6,848 nt of DNA from assembly GCA_027623615.1 (NCBI GenBank), contig JAQBVH010000176.1, positions 1 to 6,848 of the forward strand. Reading direction: 5' to 3'. This document shows positions 1 to 6,848 of the stretch, piece by piece. The position numbers and the translations under genes were made by a program. The notes under the pieces are model-generated. The model ran no database searches and was not told the origin of the DNA. It saw only the letters and a list, made by a program, of their open reading frames with translations. The first letter of the stretch is position 1. Each line of letters begins with the position of its first letter. The DNA is from Planctomycetota bacterium (lineage in GTDB: Bacteria > Planctomycetota > UBA1135 > GCA-002686595).

Positions 1-26
1 TTCTCGCGGAGGCCTTGCTGCGTCGG

Positions 27-2135
27 CTACCGGTGCTCCTGGCTCGCGCGGACCGGGGTCAGCGTGAAGTCCTTGATGGTGACTCCCTTGACCTCTCCCT
101 GGCGTGAGAAGCGCAGCACGTTCGTGCCCTTGACCAGCTTGATCTCGATCGGCCTGGTGGACTCCCAGGTCCCGACGGTGAAGGGCAGCAGCATCTCGAC
201 CGGGTGCGCCGCGTCGTTGACGGCGAGCAGCAGGCTCTGCTTCCAGCTGGGCGTCACGACTCGCGCGGTGAGCGCATACCGGCCCTCGACCGGCGCGTCG
301 AACGTGTATTCGAACTCCTGGTGACCGCCGTTGCGGCTGTAGTGGAGCTGCCTGCCGCCGAGGTTGCTGTCCATGAAGATGATCTTGCCCGTGCTCTGGA
401 GGGGCTTGCTGGTGGCCGACGCGGGGATGGTGATCACGCCGCTCTCGTCAACGACGGCGGTCCTGTCCGCGTCGGTCAGGGACACCTCGGCGATGTCGAC
501 CGGCTCCTTCGTCTCATTGGCCTCGCCGATGTCCTCACCGACCGCTGCCAGCGTCCGGGTCTCGGCCTCCTCGATGATGGAGCGCTGCCTGTAGAGGGCC
601 AGACCGTTCCAGAAGGCGGGTTCGCCCGAGAGAAGGCCGAAGGTACGCTTCTCGCCGAGGACGTCGCCGATCCACTGGGCACGCTTGATCTGCAGGAACT
701 CCTCGCCGGTCGCGCGCGCCTGCGTGGTCGCCAGGAAGTCGAGGTCCCTGTCGTAGCGAGTGCTCGTCCAACCGCTGCCCCAGCCGCCGCCGAGACAGAC
801 CACCCAGCCATCGGGCGTCCAGTGGGCCAGCGCGGCGTGACCGCGCTGAGGACGGGCCGTGGTGGGGACGCCGAAGGCGCGCAGGATGAAGCGGCCGAAG
901 AAGGCACGACGACCGCAAACGCCGCCGTTCATCAGGATGTTCTGGAAGAACTGCAGGTCGTCCCTGTCGTACTGGTTGTCCTGCGACCCGTAGCGGATGT
1001 CCGTCCGGACCGCCGCGACGTACCGCCAGCCGTAGTCCTTGGTCGAGATGTGATCGGGGCGATAGCTGCGGAGCATCTCGCGCCCCCAGGTGAGCACCTC
1101 GTCCGGCTCCTCGCCGTCGACGACCATGCGGTAGTCCCACACGGTCAGGGTCTCGAAGCCCGGGTCGAGCTCACCGGCGAGGAACGCCGTCTCGAAGTGG
1201 AGGTAGCGAGCGACCGGGTCGACGGTCGCGGGCGCATCGGTCCGGCTCAGCGCGTTGCGCTGCGGGCGGGGCACCGCGTGCTCGAGGCCGATCGCCAGCG
1301 CGAGTCGCTGCAATGCACCCGCGTGGGCTCGGGGACTGGCGTCCAGGATGGCGCGGTAGATCCCCATCGTCTGGCCGTACTTGCCGTCCCGCGCGCCGTC
1401 TGCGACGGCCATCTGCACGAGCAGGTCCTCATCGGCCAGCATGTCGTCGACCAGCTTGCGCTGCGCCTCGCCCTGCTGTGTGAAGGCTGCCAGGCCGCGC
1501 GGCGTGGCCTCCAGGAGGACCACGTACTTCGCCAGTCTGGCGTCCAGCTCGTCGCTCGACAGGAGTCGGTTCACCTTCAGGCCCTTGATCGCCTTGACCG
1601 TCTGGGCCTGCGCCCGGACGAGGGCCTTCTGAGCGTCCGCAAGGTCCCGCTCGTATCCAGGCTTCTGCTGCTCGGCCGCATCCAGGGCTGCCTGACGCTC
1701 CTCGAGCGCCGCGACTCCGTCCACCCGGTTCTGCTCCCACTTGACCAGCTCTGCCTGCGCCGCCTCGCGCTCGGCCGAGGTGGTCGCGGCCTCCAGCTGC
1801 GCGTTGGCCTGTGCGATGCCCCTGTCGGCGCCGCCGATCCACTTGCCCTTGGCGTGCGCGACCAGCGCTGCAGCGGTCTGCACTTCACCGAGGCGCTGCT
1901 GCGCCGCGACGATGTCAGCCTTGGCCGCCTTCTCGGCCCCATGGGCCTCCAGGTAGTCGGCCTGCTTGCGCTCCTTCAGGGTCGGCACGGCCTCGGTGAG
2001 CTCGGCTCTCAGCTCCTCGAGCTGACCGGCGTAGCGGGCCTCGTCGTCCGGCTCGTTCGCGGCCCACGCGCTCGCGGTCCCGATCGCATGGGCGACCATC
2101 AGGATCAGGAGCTTGGCAATGGTGTTCGTTCTCAT
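27..2135 (-). CDS. Secreted coiled-coil / transglutaminase-like protein with C-terminal CBM-like domain
   Basis: Predicted exported protein of 702 residues. Residues 1-25 form a signal peptide (Arg and Lys near the N-terminus, a Leu/Ile core, AWA before Ala-Asn). Residues about 31-185 are rich in Ala, Glu, Gln and Lys in heptad-like order, suggesting a long coiled coil. Residues about 395-455 resemble the transglutaminase-like core of planctomycete proteins: GGVCGRRAFF with candidate nucleophile Cys407, then GHAALAHW with His433 and His438. The third member of a Cys-His-Asp triad is not obvious. Residues about 576-696 look like a beta-sandwich of the CBM6/CBM35 kind. The start at 2135 is chosen because the signal peptide begins there; the frame stays open upstream to 2552 but that part has no protein-like character. 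No Shine-Dalgarno precedes it. It is divergent from the diheme gene. Enzymatic activity (crosslinking, deamidation or proteolysis) is inference; the export and domain order are well supported. Confidence 0.85.
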   Translation of the reverse strand: MRTNTIAKLLILMVAHAIGTASAWAANEPDDEARYAGQLEELRAELTEAVPTLKERKQADYLEAHGAEKAAKADIVAAQQRLGEVQTAAALVAHAKGKWIGGADRGIAQANAQLEAATTSAEREAAQAELVKWEQNRVDGVAALEERQAALDAAEQQKPGYERDLADAQKALVRAQAQTVKAIKGLKVNRLLSSDELDARLAKYVVLLEATPRGLAAFTQQGEAQRKLVDDMLADEDLLVQMAVADGARDGKYGQTMGIYRAILDASPRAHAGALQRLALAIGLEHAVPRPQRNALSRTDAPATVDPVARYLHFETAFLAGELDPGFETLTVWDYRMVVDGEEPDEVLTWGREMLRSYRPDHISTKDYGWRYVAAVRTDIRYGSQDNQYDRDDLQFFQNILMNGGVCGRRAFFGRFILRAFGVPTTARPQRGHAALAHWTPDGWVVCLGGGWGSGWTSTRYDRDLDFLATTQARATGEEFLQIKRAQWIGDVLGEKRTFGLLSGEPAFWNGLALYRQRSIIEEAETRTLAAVGEDIGEANETKEPVDIAEVSLTDADRTAVVDESGVITIPASATSKPLQSTGKIIFMDSNLGGRQLHYSRNGGHQEFEYTFDAPVEGRYALTARVVTPSWKQSLLLAVNDAAHPVEMLLPFTVGTWESTRPIEIKLVKGTNVLRFSRQGEVKGVTIKDFTLTPVRASQEHR

Positions 2136-2460
2136 GGAGGTAGAGCCGGAGGGGCGGCTTCGTTCGATGGTGTCGCTGAGGCGGTGCGCCGCGCTGTCAT
2201 GGCGCGCGCCTACGGTCATTCGTACCAAAGCTGCTCTCGAGGTTGGCGGGGCAGGTTCAGGAATGGGCGCGCGGTCGAGGTGTTCGAGTGCCTTCAAGCT
2301 CACGCAGGGCGGGCAGGGCCGCGGCGCGCCGACCGATAGGAGGCAGGCAGCGTGGCGAGGGCGCGGCGTTGCCTTGGACGCGACGCGCCTGAGGTTGGCG
2401 CCAGCGGCTCTCGAGCGGGTCGGATTCGGAGTCAGGGGGAGGGCCCGCGCTGCCCAGCGT
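2136..2460. other. Gap without a supportable gene, 5' of the minus-strand gene
   Basis: About 325 G+C-rich bases between the start of the transglutaminase-like gene and the first recognisable codon of the esterase relic. Frames are open on both strands, but their translations are rich in Arg, Ala, Pro and Gly without domain character, as expected from G+C-rich shadow frames. The promoter of the minus-strand gene should lie here, but I cannot point to a convincing -35/-10 pair. An AGGAGG at 2338-2343 precedes a GTG at 2352, but the 45-codon frame it would open looks like chance. Confidence 0.6.
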
Positions 2461-2676
2461 GCCACGGGCAACGAGGGTCTGATCCTTGACGCGATGCTCG
2501 CCGTCGACGGCACGTCCGGCAAGTACGCCGAGTTCAAGGGTAACGTCGCCACGGTCTACAGCCACCCGCTCTCCAAGGGCGGCGCCTCCAACGGTCACTA
2601 CAACGGCAACGCCCAGACCTACATGAACATCGGCGACGCGATGGGCAGGGCGATGGCCGCGCTGATCAAGGAGTAG
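2461..2676 (+). pseudogene. C-terminal relic of a sialate O-acetylesterase-like (SASA/DUF303) protein
   Basis: The last 71 codons before the stop at 2674-2676 read like the tail of planctomycete SASA-type esterases: a stretch similar to KYPEFKGNV (here KYAEFKGNVATVYSHP), then GHYNGNAQTYMNIGDAMGRAM and a short helix to the end. In this family the tail carries a conserved His near the HYN motif, probably the catalytic His; the N-terminal Ser block and the rest of the SGNH-like domain are missing. The frame continues open upstream to 2113, but before about 2461 the residues no longer resemble the family. Third codon positions in the tail are almost all G or C, so it has kept coding bias and its stop, suggesting recent loss of the front part. 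It could be translated from the ATG at 2494 as about 60 residues, but no Shine-Dalgarno supports this and it could not form the enzyme. Family recall is from memory. Confidence 0.65.
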
Positions 2677-2698
2677 GGTCGGGGAAGATCTGGGTGCG

Positions 2699-2722
2699 CT
2701 CGATCCGCATCCCCTGATCGAG
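2699..2722. other. Weak inverted repeat after the esterase relic
   Basis: CTCGATC (2699-2705) and GATCGAG (2716-2722) are perfect complements around a 10-base loop, 22 bases after the relic's stop codon. A hairpin here could be the old terminator of the esterase gene. There is no T-run after it and the stem is short, so chance is quite possible. The rest of the 2677-2852 spacer shows no gene and no clear promoter for the downstream diheme gene, although that promoter probably lies here. Confidence 0.25.
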
Positions 2723-2852
2723 GCCAGTGACCGAACTGAGAGGCCCGGTGGGGGAGTCCTTGCAGTGGGGGCGGCTCTGATCCGACCTGCTGCCAGCGGT
2801 TCATTCGCCGGGGACCTCAGGTACCCTCGTCGTGGCCCAATGCCCCCACCTC

Positions 2853-5800
2853 ATGAATCCATGCCTGCTGGTTCCCGTCCTTACCGCATGCCCGTTCCTC
2901 CTGGTCGAGACCGCGCAGGCGCAGGACCTCGAGACCCAGCTGCGGTCCGTCGATTCGGCGACGCTCGCGGCGGAGGCGCAGCGCTTCGGCGACGCGCGAC
3001 GCGGCGCGGTCGTCTTCTACCAGGCGGACCTCGCCTGCACCCGCTGCCACATTCCCGACGAGGCCGCGAATCGACTCGGGCCCGACCTGACCGCCCTGGA
3101 GGGTGAGGTCTCGATCGAGCACCTGGTCGAGTCCATCCTCGAGCCGTCGAAGGCGATCCGGGAGGGGTTCGAGCCCGTCGTGCTGAAGGTTGATGAGCAG
3201 ATCGTCACGGGCCTGCTCGTCTCCGAGGATGCTGACGCCGTGGTCCTGCGCGACTCCTCACGGGACTACAAGGAGGTGCGCTACGAGCGCGCGGACCTCG
3301 AACACTACGGCCGCACCTCGCTGTCCGTGATGCCCTCCGGTCTGACCAACCTGCTCGCCAGCAAGCAGCAGTTCCTGGACCTCGTGAGCTACCTGGTCGC
3401 GCTCCGCGACGGGGGCAGCGACCGTGCGCGCGAGCTCGAACCGGACCCCGCGCTCTACGCTCTGCGACCGGTCCCGGAGTACGAGAGCGACATCGATCAC
3501 GCTGGTTTCCTGCGCGACCTGGACCAGGAGGCCTTCCAGCGGGGCCGAGACCTCTACGAGCGCTCGTGCATCAACTGCCACGGCACGCTCACGCAGGAGG
3601 GCTCCCTGCCGACCTCCCTGCGCTTCGGCTCCCAGCCGTTCAAGAGCGGCGCGGACCCACACAGCATGTACCGGACGCTGACGCGCGGCTACGGGATGAT
3701 GGTCGCCCAGACGTGGATGGTGCCGTCGCAGAAGTACGACGTCATCCACTTCATCCGCGAGGCGTACCTGAAGGAGCACAACCCCTCGCAGTACTTCGAT
3801 GTGGACGAGGCGTACCTAGCGCACCTGCCCGAGGGCTCGCAGCGTGGCCCGCAGCCGTCGAACACGACCGAGTGGCTCCAGATGGACTACGGCCCCAACC
3901 AGATGATGACCCTCGAGGTCGGGGACGACGGCAGCAACTTTGCCTACAAGGGCAACGCGATCCGCCTCGACGCCGGTCCCGGGGGAGTCGCCCAGGGCCG
4001 CTACTGGATGCTCTACGACTACGACACCCTGCGCGTCGCGGCCGCGTGGAGCGGCGAGGGCTTCATCGATTGGAACAGCATCCACTTCAACGGCCGCCAC
4101 GCGATCCATCCACGCGTCGTGGGGGACCTGCACGCCGAGAACCCGACCGGGCCAGGTTGGGGACGGCCCTCGGACGGTAGCTTCGAGGACGTGCGCCTCG
4201 TGGGGCGCGACGGACGCCGCTACGGACCGCTCGCACGGGACTGGGCCCAGTACCGCGGGATGTACTACCACGGGCCGGACACGATCATCGAGTACACGGT
4301 CGGCGACGCCCGAGTCCTCGAGATGCCTGGCGTGCTCGCGGGCCGCGAGGCGCAGGCGTTCACCCGGACGTTCAACGTAGGCGCCCGGGACGAGGAGCTG
4401 GTGCTGCAGGTCGCGCACGTCTCCGATGCACTGGCAGTCCTCGCGGTGGAGGGCCAGACCGCGTTCCTGGGTGCGCCCGACGTGGACGCGGAGGTGCTCT
4501 CCGAGCCCGGAGCGCAGGTCTTCGACTTCGACGGGTCCGCGTACCTCCAGCTCGCGAGCGCCGAGGGTCTGCACGCAGGGGCCGGAGACTTCACCCTCGC
4601 GGCGCGCATCAAGACGGGGCAGGACGGGACGCTGGTCGCCCTGACGGGCGATCGCGCGGAGTGGGTGCGCGACGGGTTGACCTGGTTCCTGCGCGGCGGG
4701 CGCCTCGCGATCGACATCGGCTGGGTCGGTGCCTTCCAGGGTAGCCAGCGGGTCGCGGACAACCAGTGGCACGAGGTCGCGGTCAGCTACCAGGCGGAGT
4801 CGGGAGCGATCCAGTTCTTCCTCGATGGTGAGGCTGACGGGAGCGTGGGGCACGTGCAGCGCGCTGCGCCGCTCGAAGACCCGGTGGTCCGGATCGGCTA
4901 CACCGCCTCGAACTTCCCCAAGCCGAGCGCGTTCGAGGGGAGCATGGGTGAGGTGCGGTTCTTCAACTCCGCGCTTGGCGCAACCGAGCTCCAGGACCTC
5001 TCCGCGCAGCAACCCGCCGCGCGTTGGAGCCTCAGCTCCGTCGCGAACGGCCGCGCCGAGGATCTGACCGGTGGCGAACGGCACGCCGGGGTCCAGGCCG
5101 CTGGCAGCGCGCGGCTGGCCTCGCCCGTGACCAACGTCTCGGTCGCGGGCGTGGAAGGGGAGGTGCACGGGTTGCGCTGGTCGACCCAGGACGGTGACCT
5201 GCGCTTGCACATCCCCGCCGGCGCAGCCCGCAAGTTCACCCTGTGGTTCGGGAGCGCCGAGGACCACCCCGCCGCCCACGCCTTGGCCGACGCCGTCGTC
5301 ATCGACGTCCCCGCACGGGACCTCGCGCCGAAGACCATGGGAGGCCCGGCGCGCTGGTCCCAGGTCCTGCAGAGCGAGGCGCTAGTCGGCGCGGACGAGG
5401 GCCCCTTCGCCGTCGACGTGCTGAAGCGGCCGACCAACAACCCCTGGTTCTGTCGGATGCGCCTGACGGGCTTCGACTTCACCGATGGCGGCGACACCGC
5501 GATCGTCAGCGCGTGGGACGGGAGCATCTGGAGGGTGACCGGGCTGGCGTCGCTTCCCGCACAGATGGGAGCAGGGGGCGCGCGTTCCGTGCCGATCGAG
5601 TGGCGCCGCATCGCCTCCGGACTCTTCCAACCCCTCGGGGTCAAGATCCTGGACGGCGAGGTCTACGTCATCTGCCGGGACCAGATCGTGATCCTGCACG
5701 ACCGCAACGGCGACGAGGAGATCGACTGGTTCGAGTGCTTCAACAACGACCACCAGGTCACGGACCACTTCCACGAGTTCGCGATGGGCCTGCAGAGCGA

Positions 5801-6752
5801 TGACGAGGGCAACCTCCTCTACGCGAAGTCCGCGCGGCACGCCTTGCCCGCGCTCGTTCCGCACCACGGCACCCTGCTGCGGGTGAGCGCGGATGGGCAG
5901 CGCACCGAGATCGTCGCCAGTGGCTTCCGCGCGGCGAACGGCGTCTGCCTCAACCCGGACGGCACGTTCATCGTCACCGACCAGGAGGGACACTGGAATC
6001 CAAAGAACCGGATCAACTACGTCAAGCCCGGTGGCTTCTACGGGAACATGTACGGCTACCACGACGTGACCGACGAGTCGGACAGCGCCATGGAGCAGCC
6101 GCTGGTGTGGATCACCAACGCGTTCGATCGCTCGCCGGGAGAGCTCTTGTGGGTCGACGGCGAGCAGTGGGGCCCGCTGCAAGGTCAGCTACTCAACCTC
6201 TCGTACGGCTACGGCCGGGTCTACGTCGTGCCCCACGAGGAGGTCGACGGCCAGATGCAGGGAGGCATGTGCGCGCTGCCGATCGAGGACTTCCCGACCG
6301 GCGTCATGCGCGGGCGCTTTCATCCCGGCGACGGTCAGCTGTACCTGGCGGGCATGTTCGCGTGGGCCGGCAGCCAGCAGCAACCGGGTGGGCTCTATCG
6401 CCTGCGCTACACCGGCCGGCCCGTGTACCTACCCGTGCAGCTCAGCGCGACGAAGACCGGCCTGACGCTGCGTTTCAGCGGCGAGCTGGATCCTGCGGCT
6501 GCTTCCCGGCTTGCGAACTACCACGTGAAGGTCTGGGACCTGACCCGCACGCGCAACTACGGCTCGCCCCACCTGAACCAGCGCCCCCTCGAGGTGACCT
6601 CGGTCGAGCTCTCCTCCGACGGCCAGAGCGTCGAGCTCACGGTCCCCAGCATCGCGGCGACCTGGTGCATGGAGATCCGCTACGAGCTGCGCGGTGCCGC
6701 GGGCGAGCCTGTGAACGGCAAGATCCACAGCACGATTCACAACCTGAAGTGA
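2853..6752 (+). CDS. Exported diheme c-type cytochrome / DUF6797-like / LamG-like / dehydrogenase-type beta-propeller protein
   Basis: Predicted secreted or periplasmic oxidoreductase of 1299 residues. A signal peptide ends at about residue 23 (AQA before Gln-Asp). Residues 43-185 match the Pirellula/Verrucomicrobium-type heme-binding domain (TIGR02603-like): CTRCH at 62-66, GPDLT, ESILEPSKAI and an SVMPSGL segment whose Met160 is the likely distal ligand. Residues about 226-306 are a second cytochrome c with CINCH at 239-243 and Met282, Met283 or Met289 as ligand candidates. Residues about 336-518 resemble DUF6797, and about 558-718 a LamG-like jelly roll. Residues about 859-1186 form a propeller of the PVC sugar/sorbosone-dehydrogenase-like type with an EF-hand-like loop at 950-961 and HEFAMGL at 974-980. 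Residues about 1190-1296 are an Ig-like C-terminal domain. ATG 2853 is preferred; an in-frame GTG at 2832 would add seven residues. Neither has a Shine-Dalgarno. Electron flow from propeller to hemes is inferred; the substrate is unknown. Confidence 0.9.
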   Translation: MNPCLLVPVLTACPFLLVETAQAQDLETQLRSVDSATLAAEAQRFGDARRGAVVFYQADLACTRCHIPDEAANRLGPDLTALEGEVSIEHLVESILEPSKAIREGFEPVVLKVDEQIVTGLLVSEDADAVVLRDSSRDYKEVRYERADLEHYGRTSLSVMPSGLTNLLASKQQFLDLVSYLVALRDGGSDRARELEPDPALYALRPVPEYESDIDHAGFLRDLDQEAFQRGRDLYERSCINCHGTLTQEGSLPTSLRFGSQPFKSGADPHSMYRTLTRGYGMMVAQTWMVPSQKYDVIHFIREAYLKEHNPSQYFDVDEAYLAHLPEGSQRGPQPSNTTEWLQMDYGPNQMMTLEVGDDGSNFAYKGNAIRLDAGPGGVAQGRYWMLYDYDTLRVAAAWSGEGFIDWNSIHFNGRHAIHPRVVGDLHAENPTGPGWGRPSDGSFEDVRLVGRDGRRYGPLARDWAQYRGMYYHGPDTIIEYTVGDARVLEMPGVLAGREAQAFTRTFNVGARDEELVLQVAHVSDALAVLAVEGQTAFLGAPDVDAEVLSEPGAQVFDFDGSAYLQLASAEGLHAGAGDFTLAARIKTGQDGTLVALTGDRAEWVRDGLTWFLRGGRLAIDIGWVGAFQGSQRVADNQWHEVAVSYQAESGAIQFFLDGEADGSVGHVQRAAPLEDPVVRIGYTASNFPKPSAFEGSMGEVRFFNSALGATELQDLSAQQPAARWSLSSVANGRAEDLTGGERHAGVQAAGSARLASPVTNVSVAGVEGEVHGLRWSTQDGDLRLHIPAGAARKFTLWFGSAEDHPAAHALADAVVIDVPARDLAPKTMGGPARWSQVLQSEALVGADEGPFAVDVLKRPTNNPWFCRMRLTGFDFTDGGDTAIVSAWDGSIWRVTGLASLPAQMGAGGARSVPIEWRRIASGLFQPLGVKILDGEVYVICRDQIVILHDRNGDEEIDWFECFNNDHQVTDHFHEFAMGLQSDDEGNLLYAKSARHALPALVPHHGTLLRVSADGQRTEIVASGFRAANGVCLNPDGTFIVTDQEGHWNPKNRINYVKPGGFYGNMYGYHDVTDESDSAMEQPLVWITNAFDRSPGELLWVDGEQWGPLQGQLLNLSYGYGRVYVVPHEEVDGQMQGGMCALPIEDFPTGVMRGRFHPGDGQLYLAGMFAWAGSQQQPGGLYRLRYTGRPVYLPVQLSATKTGLTLRFSGELDPAAASRLANYHVKVWDLTRTRNYGSPHLNQRPLEVTSVELSSDGQSVELTVPSIAATWCMEIRYELRGAAGEPVNGKIHSTIHNLK

Positions 6753-6806
6753 TTGACGCCGAGCCGCCAGCAACCCGGCATGCCGCGTCAGTCACTCTCG
6801 CATGAC

Positions 6807-6828
6807 CGCCGCCTCGCGCGGGGCGGCG
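6807..6828 (+). terminator. Possible hairpin terminator after the diheme gene
   Basis: CGCCGCC (6807-6813) pairs perfectly with GGCGGCG (6822-6828) around an 8-base loop that could close by one further T-G pair. It begins 54 bases after the stop codon at 6750-6752. There is no T-run downstream, so a classic intrinsic terminator is not shown. In DNA this rich in G+C such stems also arise by chance. The rest of 6753-6848 shows no gene. Confidence 0.25.
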
Positions 6829-6848
6829 AAGGCGCAGGCAGGTGACTG

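Noticed and set aside
204..2339. Long open frame of 711 codons on the plus strand, opposite the transglutaminase-like gene
   Set aside because: Its translation is rich in Arg, Val, Leu and Asp without any domain or signal, and it is a mirror of a well-supported coding frame. Long antisense frames are expected in DNA this rich in G+C.
2239..2400. Direct repeat GAGGTTGGCG at 2239-2248 and 2391-2400
   Set aside because: Only 10 bases match, the flanks differ, and no transposase or duplication is near. Chance is likely at this base composition.
2338..2489. AGGAGG followed at 8 bases by GTG, opening a 45-codon frame that contains CPACH, a CxxCH-like string
   Set aside because: The frame is short, has no cytochrome character around the string, and is out of frame with the esterase relic that it overlaps at its end.
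2136..2552. Extension of the minus-strand gene by 139 codons to an upstream ATG at 2552
   Set aside because: The added part is Arg/Pro/Ala-rich and partly antisense to the esterase relic, while a good signal peptide begins at 2135. The intermediate ATG at 2219 is rejected for the same reason.
3816..5279. Open frame of 487 codons on the minus strand, opposite the diheme gene
   Set aside because: It lies entirely opposite the DUF6797-like and LamG-like regions and shows no recognisable domain; a shadow frame.
1..6848. CRISPR arrays, tRNA or rRNA genes, insertion sequences
   Set aside because: I saw no regularly spaced repeats, no cloverleaf-like or rRNA-like stretch, and no transposase or integrase reading frame on either strand.

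Overview
The window looks like bacterial chromosome from the Planctomycetota, or a close relative in the PVC group. The sequence is strongly G+C-rich with codon third positions almost always G or C. Neither main start codon has a clear Shine-Dalgarno sequence. The large plus-strand protein combines domains that are characteristic of that group: a Pirellula/Verrucomicrobium-type heme-binding domain, a second cytochrome c, a DUF6797-like region, a LamG-like region and a sugar-dehydrogenase-like beta-propeller. The assignment is by recognition of families, not by a search.

Layout: (1) Minus strand, 27..2135: a secreted protein of 702 residues with a signal peptide, a long coiled coil, a transglutaminase-like Cys/His core and a C-terminal beta-sandwich that resembles a carbohydrate-binding module. 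(2) 2136..2460: about 325 bases with no supportable gene; this holds the 5' side of the minus-strand gene. (3) Plus strand, 2461..2676: an in-frame C-terminal tail of a sialate O-acetylesterase-like (SASA/DUF303) protein with its stop codon but no body, read as a truncated gene relic. (4) 2677..2852: a short spacer with a weak inverted repeat. (5) Plus strand, 2853..6752: the exported diheme multidomain protein of 1299 residues. (6) 6753..6848: a spacer with one GC hairpin.

The two intact genes are divergent and both encode proteins that leave the cytoplasm. The diheme protein is probably an extracytoplasmic oxidoreductase that passes electrons from its propeller to its own hemes; the substrate is unknown. 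The transglutaminase-like protein may act on proteins or peptides while its last domain binds a glycan. The esterase relic is of a carbohydrate-active type, so the locus may once have been part of a polysaccharide-use region, but that is inference. No clearly new system is visible. The most useful leads are the orphan esterase tail, the N-terminal placement of two hemes on a dehydrogenase-type propeller, and the coiled-coil/transglutaminase architecture.
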